A stretch of 64,000 nt of DNA from Denitrovibrio sp. (GCA_002869185.1 PKTN01000010.1:1-64000), one strand, 5' to 3'. Counted from the stretch's first letter, positions 18,897 through 29,795 are shown. The notes: a model not told the origin generated them from the letters alone. Made by a program: numbers and translations.

Positions 18897-18941
18897 TTGA
18901 CAAATGTAATGCTGTGAGTATAACTGTATACTGTATACAGT
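18897..18941 (+). promoter_or_regulatory. icd promoter with perfect 19-bp palindromic operator
   Basis: TTGACA (18897-18902), a 16-base spacer and TATAAC (18919-18924) give a near-consensus sigma-70 promoter. ACTGTATACTGTATACAGT (18923-18941) is a perfect palindrome directly over the expected transcription start. It is the best copy of the site shared with fumAB and acnB. The leader to icd is about 100 bases. Confidence 0.72.
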
Positions 18942-19034
18942 GCCAAAAAAGAAATGCCATTATAATTATGACTATGCATTTTAAAGGGTGTTGTTTTAAA
19001 GAATATGTGACTAAACATTTAATAAACGGAATAA

Positions 19035-21275
<2,241 letters not shown>

Positions 21276-21294
21276 TAACAAAAGCAAAACCAAC

Positions 21295-21319
21295 GTGGCT
21301 CGGCTAAGTGTCGAGCCAC
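21295..21319 (+). other. Intercistronic hairpin between icd and mdh
   Basis: GTGGCTCG (21295-21302) and CGAGCCAC (21312-21319) form a perfect eight-base-pair stem. No T-run follows, so it looks like an mRNA-stabilising or partial attenuation structure rather than a terminator. Confidence 0.55.
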
Positions 21320-21342
21320 AAATTAAATTCAGGAGAATATAA

Positions 21343-22323
21343 ATGGCTAATTTTACAAGACCAAAGATCGTCCTCGTGGGCGGCGGAAACATCGGTGGAG
21401 TCCTTTCTCAGCTTGCAGCTCTTAAAGAGCTCGGCGATGTAGTAATGTTTGACATAGTTGAAGACCTTCCACAAGGTAAGCAACTTGATATAGTTGAAGC
21501 ATCACGTGTTGATGGCTTTGATGTTAAACTCGAAGGCTCTAACACATATGAGTGTCTTAAAGGCGCTGATATAGTTATCGTTACTGCTGGACTTCCTAGA
21601 AAGCCTGGTATGAGTAGAGATGACCTCCTTACAACAAACGCTAACATCATTAACACTGTTGGTGAAAACGTTGGTAAATACTGTCCAGAAGCTCACGTTA
21701 TCGTTATCTCTAACCCACTCGATGCTATGGTTACACTTCTTCAAGAGAAGTCAGGTCTTCCTGCAGAGAGAGTTTACGGTCAGGCTGGTGTTCTTGACTC
21801 ATCAAGATTCGCTACATTTATCGCTTGGGAGCTCGGTGTTTCTGTTAAAGACGTTAACGCTATGGTTCTTGGTGGACACGGTGATACTATGGTTCCTCTC
21901 GTACGTTACGCAAACGTTAACGGTGTTCCAGTTATGGAGCAACTTGAGAAGAAATACGGTTCAGCTGCAAAAGCTAAAGAAGTTATGGATGCTATGGTTC
22001 AGCGTACAAAAGCTGCTGGTGGTGAAGTTGTTGCCCTTCTTAAGAAAGGCTCTGCTTTCTACTCACCTGCATCTTCAGCTATCCAAATGGCAGAAGCTGT
22101 ACTCCGCTACCAGAAAAGAGTTCTTGCTGTATGTGCAAGACTTGACGGTCAGTACGGTGTAGATGGTTACTACGTTGGTGTTCCTTGTGTTCTTGGTAAA
22201 GACGGCGTAGAGAAGATCATCGAAGTTGACCTTAACGAAGAAGAGCAGGCAATGATGGATGTGTCTGTTGATTCTGTTAAAGGACTTTGTGCAGATCTTC
22301 AGAGATTGAACTTTCTTAAGTAA
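21343..22323 (+). CDS. mdh: Malate dehydrogenase
   Basis: The 326-residue product has the NAD-binding glycine motif GGGNIGG near residue 12, the substrate-binding loop [15 protein letters not shown] with its arginines around residues 85-92, and the catalytic histidine in [11 protein letters not shown] near residue 180. These place it in the lactate/malate dehydrogenase family, type III malate dehydrogenase group. It interconverts malate and oxaloacetate with NADH. TCAGGAG lies before the ATG. It follows icd and precedes sucCD, which has its own promoter-like sequence. Confidence 0.95.
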   Translation: MANFTRPKIVLVGGGNIGGVLSQLAALKELGDVVMFDIVEDLPQGKQLDIVEASRVDGFDVKLEGSNTYECLKGADIVIVTAGLPRKPGMSRDDLLTTNANIINTVGENVGKYCPEAHVIVISNPLDAMVTLLQEKSGLPAERVYGQAGVLDSSRFATFIAWELGVSVKDVNAMVLGGHGDTMVPLVRYANVNGVPVMEQLEKKYGSAAKAKEVMDAMVQRTKAAGGEVVALLKKGSAFYSPASSAIQMAEAVLRYQKRVLAVCARLDGQYGVDGYYVGVPCVLGKDGVEKIIEVDLNEEEQAMMDVSVDSVKGLCADLQRLNFLK

Positions 22324-22387
22324 GAGTTAATAAATTAATTTATACTTAATATGAATAAAATCATGGCTTGCCTTTTCCCAAAAAGTC

Positions 22388-22416
22388 TTGCAGACGAGTT
22401 ATTATGAGCGTATAAA
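22388..22416 (+). promoter_or_regulatory. Likely sucCD promoter
   Basis: TTGCAG (22388-22393), a 17-base spacer and TATAAA (22411-22416) fit a sigma-70 promoter 40 bases before the sucC start. No TGTATAC-type palindrome is present here, unlike at icd and acnB. Confidence 0.5.
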
Positions 22417-22454
22417 CGTAAATGATACGGCAAGAAAATGAAGGAAGGTGAGCC

Positions 22455-23666
22455 ATGAATTTGCACGAATTTCAGGCCAAAGGCCTACTTAGATCATACG
22501 GCGTGCCAGTCCCAGATGGTGGAGTAGCATCCACTGCGAGTGACGCACTTCGTGTAGCTAAAGAACTGAACAGTGACCGTTGGGTTATCAAAGCTCAAGT
22601 CCATGCAGGTGGACGAGGTAAAGCTGGCGGTGTAAAAGTTGTAGACGTATTCAGCGATCTTTATGATCTCTCTGCTAACATGCTTGGTATGAAGATTGTA
22701 ACAAAGCAAACAGGTGCTGAAGGTAAGATAGTCCGCAGAATATTGGTAGAGAAGGCGACGGATATCCAACAAGAGATATACATCAGCTTTCTTGTTGACA
22801 GAGACTCTGAGCAACACATGATTATTGCAAGTTCAGAGGGCGGTGTAGAGATTGAAGAAGTTGCTGAGAAGACCCCAGAAAAGGTCATCAAAGAACGTAT
22901 CAATCCTGTAACCGGAATGGGACAGTTTCTTGGTCGTAAGATTGCCAAGAAGATGGGACTCGATCCGAAACTTTTAAATAAGTTTGCGGATGTAGCCAAC
23001 AAGCTCTATCAGTGTTTTGTTGACCACGATGGCATGATGCTTGAAATCAACCCTATGGTTGTTACAGGCTCAGGCGATATCGTTTGTCTCGATGCAAAGA
23101 TGTAAGTTGATGACAACGCATTGTACAGACATAGAGTTATCGAAGAGATGAAAGATTATGGTGAACTTGAGCCTCAAGAGGTTAGAGCTAGCATATTCGA
23201 CCTCTCTTATGTAAGCATGGAAGGCAACATTGGCTGTATGGTTAATGGTGCTGGACTTGCGATGGCGACCATGGACATTATTAAGTCTTACGGTGGTCAG
23301 CCTGCCAACTTCCTTGACGTAGGTGGCGGTGCAGATGTTAATAAAGTTAGAGAAGCATTCAAAATTATTCTTACTGACCCTAAAGTAAAAGTAATTTTTG
23401 TAAATATATTTGGCGGTATTGTCCGCTGTGACCTCATTGCTGAAGGTGTGTTAAAAGCTTCGGACGAAGTTCCAGGTGACAGACACATTGTCGTAAGACT
23501 CGACGGTACTAACGTTGACTTAGGTAAAAAGATTCTGGAAGAAGGCGCTAAAGAAAAAGGCCTGAATATTGCGGTTGGTGACACAATGGCTGACGCAGCT
23601 GAAAAAGCTGTGAAGCTTGCTGAAGAAGCTGAAGCTGCAACAAAAAAATCCAGTAAGTCTAAATAA
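22455..23666 (+). CDS. sucC: Succinate-CoA ligase beta subunit, interrupted by in-frame UAA
   Basis: The full frame of 403 codons matches Suc[21 protein letters not shown], the ATP-grasp segment [37 protein letters not shown], and after the stop [21 protein letters not shown] and the GGGADVNKV region. Codon 217 (23103-23105) is TAA between DAKM and VDDNALYRH, one of the most conserved parts of the protein; the reading frame is not shifted. Loss of the C-terminal half would remove the subunit's CoA-ligase domain. AAGGAAGGTGAG precedes the ATG, and sucD follows 12 bases after the final stop with intact sequence. This could be a nonsense mutation, a sequence error or read-through. The C-terminal tail is lysine- and serine-rich. 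Confidence 0.85.
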
Positions 23667-23678
23667 GGGGGGGCACAG

Positions 23679-24566
23679 ATGAGCATACTTGTTAATAACA
23701 GAACTAAAGTTCTGGTGCAGGGGCTTACAGGCGCTCAAGGTAAGTTTCACGCACAAAAGATGAGAGAGTACGGAACAAACATCGTTGCTGGTGTTGTTCC
23801 TGGTAAAGGCGGTTCCGATGTTGATGGAACCCCGGTGTTTGACACAGTAGAAGAGGCAATCAGAGCTACTGGTGCCAATGCTTCTATAGTATATGTTCCA
23901 CCTCCATTTGCTGCTGATGCAGTTATGGAATCGGTAGATGCTAACCTTGACCTTTGTGTTTGTATCACAGAAGGTATCCCTGTTAAGGATATGATTAAGG
24001 TTAAAAGACTGATGAAGACCAGCTCGTCACAGACCATGCTAATTGGTCCTAACTGTCCGGGAGTTATAACTCCTGGTGAGTGTAAGATGGGTATTATGCC
24101 GGGCGAGATTCATACTCCAGGTACAATAGGTATTATTTCTAAATCTGGTACGCTCACTTACGAAGCTGTAAAGCAAGTAGGAGCAGAAGGATACGGACAG
24201 TCTACTTGTGTCGGAATTGGTGGTGACCCTATTATCGGTCTTAAATACATCGACCTTTTGGAGATGTTTCAGTATGACGCACAAACAGAGTGTGTTGTCC
24301 TGATTGGTGAGATCGGTGGACAGGCAGAAGTAAAAGCTGGTGAGTGGATCAAACAGAATTTTACTAAGCCGGTTGTAAGTTTCATCGCAGGTCAAACTGC
24401 ACCAAAAGGTAAGAGAATGGGGCACGCTGGTGCGATCATCTCTGGTGGTGACGACACAGCAGCTGCTAAAATGAAGGCTCTTGCTGCTTGCGGAGTCCAC
24501 GTTGTAGAGTCTCCTGCAGACATCGGAAAGAAGGTTGCAGAAGTACTAGGTAAAAAGAAAAAGTAG
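23679..24566 (+). CDS. sucD: Succinate-CoA ligase alpha subunit
   Basis: The 295-residue product is full length for SucD. It has the CoA-binding Rossmann part ([23 protein letters not shown]), the [11 protein letters not shown] stretch, [20 protein letters not shown] and the C-terminal [10 protein letters not shown] loop, whose histidine (about residue 248) is phosphorylated in catalysis. With SucC it converts succinyl-CoA to succinate while making ATP or GTP, or the reverse. The start ATG follows AAGGGGGGG. A promoter and a hairpin for the kor genes follow its stop. Confidence 0.96.
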   Translation: MSILVNNRTKVLVQGLTGAQGKFHAQKMREYGTNIVAGVVPGKGGSDVDGTPVFDTVEEAIRATGANASIVYVPPPFAADAVMESVDANLDLCVCITEGIPVKDMIKVKRLMKTSSSQTMLIGPNCPGVITPGECKMGIMPGEIHTPGTIGIISKSGTLTYEAVKQVGAEGYGQSTCVGIGGDPIIGLKYIDLLEMFQYDAQTECVVLIGEIGGQAEVKAGEWIKQNFTKPVVSFIAGQTAPKGKRMGHAGAIISGGDDTAAAKMKALAACGVHVVESPADIGKKVAEVLGKKKK

Positions 24567-24582
24567 TGAATAATAACTTTGT

Positions 24583-24611
24583 TTGACAATCGTGATAATA
24601 CAGAGTATAAA
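24583..24611 (+). promoter_or_regulatory. Strong kor promoter
   Basis: TTGACA (24583-24588), a 17-base spacer and TATAAA (24606-24611) are near consensus. The predicted start at about 24618 lies before the hairpin terminator at 24643-24670 and about 100 bases before korD. Confidence 0.65.
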
Positions 24612-24642
24612 TTTACACTTTTGAATATATGGTTTTAGATAT

Positions 24643-24670
24643 AAAGGGGTATTCGACTAGTACCCCTTTT
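24643..24670 (+). terminator. sucCD terminator or kor leader attenuator
   Basis: AAAGGGGTA and TACCCCTTTT form a nine-base-pair stem around TTCGACTAG, with T residues at the end. It ends sucCD transcription. Because a good promoter lies just upstream of it, it would also sit inside the kor leader and could act as an attenuator. Confidence 0.65.
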
Positions 24671-24715
24671 AGATAAATTAGATTACAGAATCTCGAATGA
24701 CAAAAGGAGAGGTAA

Positions 24716-24910
24716 ATGGCTAAGGCAGAAAAAATCGACATTCATGTTAACCTCTGCAAAGGCTGTGAGATTTGTGTAGAGCTTTGTCCTGTTGACGCTC
24801 TTTAAATGAAAGATTTCAAAGCAGCAGTAAAAGATCTAGACAAGTGTATAGCTTGTATGCAGTGCGAACTCAGATGCCCTGATTTCGCGATCGAAGTTTA
24901 TAAAAAATAA
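24716..24910 (+). CDS. korD: 2-oxoglutarate:ferredoxin oxidoreductase delta (ferredoxin) subunit, interrupted by in-frame UAA
   Basis: A frame of 64 codons encodes a 2x[4Fe-4S] ferredoxin. The first cluster motif is CKGCEICVELCP (residues 14-25) and the second CIACMQCELRCP (44-55). Codon 30 (24803-24805) is TAA, between VDAL and MKDFKAAV. In relatives this position is usually Glu, which is one base from TAA. The next codon is ATG, but each half alone would bind one cluster with no family precedent, so one protein is the natural reading. GGAGAGG precedes the start, and korA follows by 13 bases. It would pass electrons from the oxidoreductase to ferredoxin pools. Confidence 0.85.
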
Positions 24911-24923
24911 TAAGGAGGAATTT

Positions 24924-26060
24924 GTGGCTAAAGAAGTAAAGTTCCTTCAGGGGAACGAAGCAGTATGTGAAGGTGCTCTGTACGCTGGTTGTACATTCTA
25001 CGGCGGCTATCCGATCACACCTTCCACTGAAGTAGCAGAAATACTTGCAGCAAGACTACCAAAAGTTGGTGGACGTTTTGTGCAAATGGAAGACGAAATT
25101 GCCGCTATGGCAGCAACTCTTGGTGGTTCTATCGCAGGAAGAAAATCTCTCACTGCAACATCTGGTCCGGGTATGTCCCTTAAGATGGAGAACCTTGGTT
25201 ATGGTTACCTTACAGAGGTTCCATGTGTTATCGTAAACGTAATGAGAGGCGGACCTTCTACTGTTCTTCCTACAGGTCCTGGACAGTCTGATGTTATGCA
25301 GGCTCGTTGGGGTACACACGGTGACCACCCAGCAGTAGCACTTACTCATTCAACTGTTCAAGAACAGCTTGAGGAAACAGTTAGAGCTTTCAACATCGCA
25401 GAGAAGTACAGACTTCCTGTTATCCTTCTTACTGATGAGATCATCGGTCACATGAGAGAAGCAGTTGAAATGCCAGAGCCAGGTGATCTCGAAGTTATAG
25501 ATCGTAAGCGCCCTACATGCGACCCTAAAGACTACCTCCCATATGCTCCTGAAGCAGATGGTGTAGCACCTATGGCTGACTTTGGTTCTGGATACAGATA
25601 CCACATCACTGGTCTTAACCACCTTCCTGACGGCTTCCCATCAAATGATGGTAAACTTGCTCAGGCGGATGAGATTCGTCAGCAAAATAAAATTGATGAT
25701 AACTACGATGAAATCGTGAAAGTAGAAGAGATGGATTGTGAAGATGCTGAAATAATGATCTTTGCATTCGGTTCTACTGCACGTTCTGCTAAAGAAGCTG
25801 TTAAGGCTGCAAGAGCTGAAGGTATCAAAGTTGGTCTCTTAAGACCACTTACTATCTGGCCTTTCCCTGACAAGCATCTTCAGAAATACAAAGGTAAAGT
25901 AAACAGAATTATTGTTCCTGAAATGAACCTCGGACAAACAATTCTTGAAGTTCAGCGTGTTATGGAAGGTACTGTTCCTTCTATCGAAGGCATTCAGCAG
26001 ATTGACTCTGAGCCTATTACACCTGTAACAATCCTTAACAAAATTAAGGAGGGTAAATAA
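24924..26060 (+). CDS. korA: 2-oxoglutarate:ferredoxin oxidoreductase alpha subunit
   Basis: The 378-residue product starts at GTG 24924 after AAGGAGG. It has the pyrimidine-binding domain of thiamine-dependent 2-oxoacid:ferredoxin oxidoreductases: GNEAVCEGALYAGC, YPITPSTEVAEIL, QMEDEIAAMAATLGGS, TATSGPGMSLK and the later GSTARSAKEAV domain. Together with KorB it decarboxylates 2-oxoglutarate to succinyl-CoA and reduces ferredoxin, or runs in reverse to fix CO2. KorB starts two bases after its stop. Position beside sucCD, mdh and icd supports 2-oxoglutarate rather than pyruvate as substrate. Confidence 0.93.
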   Translation: MAKEVKFLQGNEAVCEGALYAGCTFYGGYPITPSTEVAEILAARLPKVGGRFVQMEDEIAAMAATLGGSIAGRKSLTATSGPGMSLKMENLGYGYLTEVPCVIVNVMRGGPSTVLPTGPGQSDVMQARWGTHGDHPAVALTHSTVQEQLEETVRAFNIAEKYRLPVILLTDEIIGHMREAVEMPEPGDLEVIDRKRPTCDPKDYLPYAPEADGVAPMADFGSGYRYHITGLNHLPDGFPSNDGKLAQADEIRQQNKIDDNYDEIVKVEEMDCEDAEIMIFAFGSTARSAKEAVKAARAEGIKVGLLRPLTIWPFPDKHLQKYKGKVNRIIVPEMNLGQTILEVQRVMEGTVPSIEGIQQIDSEPITPVTILNKIKEGK

Positions 26061-26062
26061 TC

Positions 26063-26884
26063 ATGGCTTATAATTACGCTGCATACCTTAGAGAAGGTAA
26101 AATCCCACACATCTGGTGCCCAGGTTGTGGTTACGGTATAATCATGAAATCTATGATCCGTGCTATCGACGGACTTGGCTGGAGCAAAGACGAACTTGTT
26201 ATGACATCAGGTATCGGTTGTGCTTCACGTCTTCCTGGTTACATTGATGCAAACACTCTTCACACTACACACGGACGTTCACTCGGTTTCGCAACTGGTG
26301 TTAAGATGGCTAACCCTAAACTTAATGTTATCGCTCTCGGCGGTGACGGAGACATGACAGCTATTGGTGGAAACCACTTCATCCACGCTTGTCGTCGTAA
26401 TATTAATATTACATGTTTCGTTTTCAATAACCATATTTACGGTATGACTGGCGGACAGTACTCACCTACTACTCCTAAAGCAGCTCGCGCTACTACAGCT
26501 CCATACGGTAACTCTGATAACCAATTCGACATTGCTAAGCTTGCTATCGGTGCTGGAGCATCTTTTGTTGGTAGAAGCACTACATATCACGCTGTACCAA
26601 TGGAAAAACTCATGAAACAAGCTATGGAGCATAAAGGTTTCTCAGTTGTTGAAATCATTGCAGGTTGTCCTACAGGCTACGGTCGTAAGAACAAACTTGC
26701 AAGCCCATCAGCTATGATCGAGTGGCAAAAAGCTAACTCTGTCAACAAAGCACAGTGGGACAAGATGACAGCTGAAGAGCAGGCTGCAGAAGCTGCAACA
26801 GGTAAATTCCCTATTGGTGTTCTTCACCAAGAAGAGAGACCAGAGTTTATAGAAGCATACGACGCTAACGTCGGACTAAGCTAA
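26063..26884 (+). CDS. korB: 2-oxoglutarate:ferredoxin oxidoreductase beta subunit
   Basis: The 273-residue product is the thiamine-diphosphate-binding subunit. IWCPGCGYGII provides the first conserved cysteines, TSGIGCASRLPGY follows, HGRSLGFATGVK contains the conserved histidine, and GGDGDMTAIGGNHF with NNHIYGMTGGQ forms the thiamine-diphosphate and magnesium site. AAGGAGGGTAAATAATC precedes the ATG, overlapping the korA end. It works with KorA, KorC and the interrupted KorD. Confidence 0.93.
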   Translation: MAYNYAAYLREGKIPHIWCPGCGYGIIMKSMIRAIDGLGWSKDELVMTSGIGCASRLPGYIDANTLHTTHGRSLGFATGVKMANPKLNVIALGGDGDMTAIGGNHFIHACRRNINITCFVFNNHIYGMTGGQYSPTTPKAARATTAPYGNSDNQFDIAKLAIGAGASFVGRSTTYHAVPMEKLMKQAMEHKGFSVVEIIAGCPTGYGRKNKLASPSAMIEWQKANSVNKAQWDKMTAEEQAAEAATGKFPIGVLHQEERPEFIEAYDANVGLS

Positions 26885-26897
26885 GGAGAGTTTGAAA

Positions 26898-27449
26898 ATG
26901 GCAAGACACGCAATTAGACTTAGTGGTTCCGGCGGACAAGGTATGATTACTGCTGGTATCATCATTGCTGCAGGTGCTGCGGTATTCGAAGGCAAAAAAT
27001 CCATCCAGTCTCAGTCTTATGGACCAGAGGCTAGAGGTGGCGCTTACAAAGCTGAAGTTATTATTTCAGATGAGGAAATCTACTACCCAAAAGTTATGGC
27101 TCCTGAAGTGCTTGTTGCACTTACACAGGAAGCTGCTGATAAATACTCCAAAGACCTAGTTGATGGTGGTATCCTTATCCTTGATGACCTCATGGTTAAG
27201 ACTGCTCCTAAAGGTAACTGGGATGTTTACATGATGCCTATCATTAGAACAGCTGCTGAGAAAGTTGGTAAAGCAATGGTTGCAAACGTTGTAACACTCG
27301 GCGCTCTTAATGAAATCTGTGGCTTTGTTAAGCCTGAGACACTTGAAAAAGCTGTTCTCTCTCGCGTACCAAAAGGTACTGAAGATCTTAACAAAAGTGC
27401 TATCACAGCAGGTATCGAACTAGCTAAAGTTGCTAAAGCAGCAAAGTAA
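26898..27449 (+). CDS. korC: 2-oxoglutarate:ferredoxin oxidoreductase gamma subunit
   Basis: The product (183 residues from this ATG) is the gamma subunit, with SGSGGQGMITAGIIIAAGAA at the N-terminus and QSYGPEARGGAYKAEVIIS. The upstream TTG at 26892 is too close to the AAGGAGAG ribosome site, so ATG 26898 is preferred. It helps close the active site around CoA in this enzyme class. It is the last gene of the korDABC operon, followed by a terminator. Confidence 0.93.
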   Translation: MARHAIRLSGSGGQGMITAGIIIAAGAAVFEGKKSIQSQSYGPEARGGAYKAEVIISDEEIYYPKVMAPEVLVALTQEAADKYSKDLVDGGILILDDLMVKTAPKGNWDVYMMPIIRTAAEKVGKAMVANVVTLGALNEICGFVKPETLEKAVLSRVPKGTEDLNKSAITAGIELAKVAKAAK

Positions 27450-27520
27450 TAGTCTCGACTATTTCTTATTGGTGTTATCGGTGAGTAAATCACCTCAGAC
27501 ACCTTAGCGTATCAAATAAT

Positions 27521-27554
27521 AAAGGCTTCGTCATTTTGGCGGAGCCTTTTTTTG
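27521..27554 (+). terminator. kor operon terminator
   Basis: AAAGGCTTCG and CGGAGCCTTT pair with one G-T around TCATTTTGG and are followed by a run of T residues. This is a strong Rho-independent terminator. Confidence 0.8.
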
Positions 27555-27636
27555 TTACTTAAATGTCTATAGGTTGAATTAATACTGAAAAGGTATATAA
27601 TACAAATTACAATAATTTATTCTGCGAGGTTTCAAT

Positions 27637-28026
27637 ATGAAGCTTGGATTTCCAGTACAAGAAAATAATGGCAATGAAAGTATAATCTATGGAGATTTTT
27701 GTGATGCCCCAGGGTATCTGATTTTTGATACTGATAGCACTCAACTGGATTATATAGAGAATAGCTGTCCTACTAGCGCACATGAAGAATGTAACGCTAT
27801 AGAATCGATCAGAGTAGAGAAGATTGATGCAATAATCTTGAGTGGTATTTTTCCTGAAGCACTTAAGAATCTATCAGATTCTGGCATTCAGGTCATCAGT
27901 GCAGGGGTTGGTAATGTAGGAGAGAATATAGAACTATTTAAGAGTGGTTCACTCATATGCCTTACAGCAAATGTTACTTGTGGCGATAAGAACATTAATT
28001 GCATGTGCGATTGTGTGACTGATTGA
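27637..28026 (+). CDS. NifX/NifB-like iron-molybdenum cofactor family protein (first of tandem pair)
   Basis: The 129-residue protein has the small RNase-H-like fold of the dinitrogenase iron-molybdenum cofactor family: it opens KLGFPVQENNGNESIIYGDF, followed by a GYLIFDTDSTQLDYIEN segment. Members bind iron-sulfur or molybdenum cofactors or act as small chaperones. This copy has cysteines at its C-terminus (CGDKNINCMCDC), possibly a metal site. The next gene is a shorter relative 16 bases on, and a third relative lies at 31084. No nitrogenase genes are in the window, so a nitrogen-fixation role is not supported. Confidence 0.72.
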   Translation: MKLGFPVQENNGNESIIYGDFCDAPGYLIFDTDSTQLDYIENSCPTSAHEECNAIESIRVEKIDAIILSGIFPEALKNLSDSGIQVISAGVGNVGENIELFKSGSLICLTANVTCGDKNINCMCDCVTD

Positions 28027-28042
28027 TAGATAATGGTGTAAA

Positions 28043-28411
28043 ATGCTTATTCTTTTCCCTGTAGCTGACAAAAATGGACTTGGAACAGGCATCTTTTCTG
28101 ACTTTGGAACTGCACCTTTTTTTCTGTGTTATGACACGGAGACAAAGAAAGAGAGGTATGTAGATAACACAGGTTGCGATGAGAACGATGGGGGTAAAAC
28201 AGCTGTTACAGCTGTAAGTGATTTAGGGGCAGAGGTGCTTATTGTTTCTGGTATAGGTTGTGCCGCAGTTAGCAGATTGAGAGGATTTGGTATTGATACA
28301 TATTCTTCCAGTGGGAAGATAATAAGTGCAAATATAGAGTCTTTTCAGGCAGGAAAACTTAACCGTAAATATGCTGGTGATTGTGACAGTAGCTGTAAAA
28401 CTTCAAGGTAA
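28043..28411 (+). CDS. NifX/NifB-like iron-molybdenum cofactor family protein (second of tandem pair)
   Basis: The 122-residue protein begins MLILFPVADKNGLGTGIFSDFG, matching the start of its upstream neighbour and of the protein at 31084. The central EVLIVSGIGCAAVSRLRGFG is typical of the family. It ends in CDSSCKTSR. It is probably cotranscribed with the previous gene, from which it is separated by 16 bases. The sequence has diverged considerably from its neighbour, so the duplication is not recent. Confidence 0.72.
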   Translation: MLILFPVADKNGLGTGIFSDFGTAPFFLCYDTETKKERYVDNTGCDENDGGKTAVTAVSDLGAEVLIVSGIGCAAVSRLRGFGIDTYSSSGKIISANIESFQAGKLNRKYAGDCDSSCKTSR

Positions 28412-28463
28412 ATAACAAAAGCGGAGCTAAGAATTTATAACCCCGCTATGTGTTAGTAGTATG

Positions 28464-28958
28464 TTATGCTGGTCCCATCCCTCTGGTCTTTGCTCTTTCT
28501 ATAGCTTGCAGGGTGAGATAATTTTCGCCGAAACGAGCCATATTATCCAGCTCATTATCAAAATTATCAAAGTGTCCTTCCTCTTCCATAACTAAATCTT
28601 CAAAGAGTTTTTTAGTGACTGAGTCGTTAGCATTCCCACACTCATTTGCGAATTTGTTATACATCTCAGTCGCATTATCTTCGAGCTTTTGAGAGAGATC
28701 TAGCATCTCTTTAACGTTTTGGACTTTGATAACGTCTGCATTTGGTTTCATTTCTACATCGCCTTTTAAGAATAAGATTCGTTCAGCTAGCCTTTCTACA
28801 TGCATCATTTCATCTATGGCTGTTTTGCGAAACATTCCTGCTAGCAGGTCATATCCCTGATCGTCACAGTGAAAGTGAAAATACATGTATTGGTGTATAG
28901 CTGTCATCTCATCCGCTACAGCTTCGTTTAAGAGTTTTATACTTGTTTCGTGTCTCAT
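28464..28958 (-). CDS. bfr: Bacterioferritin
   Basis: The 164-residue protein has the four-helix ferritin-like pattern and the di-iron ligands of bacterioferritin: Glu in ADEMTAIHQY, Glu and His in AIDEMMHVERL, Glu in NATEMY and the EEEGHFD motif near residue 130. The Met after Glu in DEMMH corresponds to the haem ligand of E. coli Bfr. It oxidises and stores iron in the cytoplasm. AGGAGGCAA precedes the start. It is monocistronic and lies back to back with the selenoperoxiredoxin gene, which suggests iron and peroxide defence side by side. Confidence 0.9.
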   Translation of the reverse strand: MRHETSIKLLNEAVADEMTAIHQYMYFHFHCDDQGYDLLAGMFRKTAIDEMMHVERLAERILFLKGDVEMKPNADVIKVQNVKEMLDLSQKLEDNATEMYNKFANECGNANDSVTKKLFEDLVMEEEGHFDNFDNELDNMARFGENYLTLQAIERAKTRGMGPA

Positions 28959-29084
28959 ATTTGCCTCCTAGAGTCTAATATATATGATGATACCATAAAT
29001 ATAATATGTAAATAATAATTTTTTTCCATAAAATATTTAAGTATAGATAATTTGTATGTTACTATTAGTAATTGGAGGTGCTCT

Positions 29085-29795
29085 ATGAGTAACAAACCAG
29101 CAGGTTGTAGCAGAGGCGAGGTGGCGAAAGTCTCTCAACAAAAAGATGTTACAGCTGAAATAGAAAAAAGCGTGGAGGGAACAACTATGAGTCAAGCAAG
29201 AGTCGGCAGACAAGCTCCTGATTTTGAAGCGAATGCTTATTTTAAAGGCGAATACAAGCCTGTTAAGCTTTCAGACTATGTCGGTAAATGGTTACTGCTT
29301 TGTTTTTATCCTGGAGATTTCACATTCGTCTGACCTACAGAGATTTCTGCGGTCGCAGAAAAATACGACGAATTACAGAAACTTGGTGTAGATGTCCTAT
29401 CAGTGAGCGTTGACAGTGTTCATGTTCATAAGATTTGGGAAGAAGAAGAGCTTTCTAAGATGATTAAGTCTAAGGAAGTTCCTTTCCCTATGATCTCTGA
29501 TGGTGGCGGTGAGCTTGGAAAAGTTTACGGTGTTTACGAAGAGAATATTGGCGTAGATATCAGAGGTAGATTTATAATCGATCCTGATGGTGTCATCCAA
29601 GCTATGGAAGTCCTTACTCCTCCTGTGGGTAGAAAGGTTTCAGAGACTATAAGACAGGTTCAAGCGTTCCAGCATGTACGTGCTACAAAGGGCGCTGAAG
29701 CTTGCCCTGCTGGTTGGGAGCCTGGTGATAAAACACTTAACCCTGGACCAGCTCTTGTTGGCAAGGTTTGGAAGGTTTGGCAACCAAACGAGTAA
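29085..29795 (+). CDS. Selenocysteine peroxiredoxin (AhpC/Prx1-type), UGA read as Sec
   Basis: The frame codes for 236 residues with TGA at codon 83 (29331-29333). The context is [17 protein letters not shown], and in every cysteine peroxiredoxin of this class the residue there is the peroxidatic Cys of the VCP motif. A SECIS-like hairpin starts ten bases later. The rest is typical: [23 protein letters not shown], the conserved arginine in DIRGRF, and a resolving Cys in EACPAGW. The start at 29085 follows TTGGAGG; an ATG at 29052 has no site. It should reduce peroxides in the cytoplasm using thioredoxin-like donors. Known selenoperoxiredoxins have the same substitution. The sel genes are not in the window. 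Confidence 0.9.
29344..29361 (+). promoter_or_regulatory. Bacterial SECIS-like hairpin
   Basis: TTTCTGC (29344-29350) and GCAGAAA (29355-29361) pair perfectly around a GGTC loop. The loop begins 17 bases after the UGA. Stem length, distance and G residues at the start of the loop match what SelB recognises in E. coli fdhF. Confidence 0.8.

Noticed and set aside
24716-24910. korD as two separate genes
   Set aside because: Each half holds just one cluster motif and the second lacks its own ribosome site. A single 2x[4Fe-4S] subunit fits the family.
29052-29084. Upstream ATG as the peroxiredoxin start
   Set aside because: ATG 29085 has TTGGAGG at the right distance; ATG 29052 has none, and the extra residues are not part of the family.
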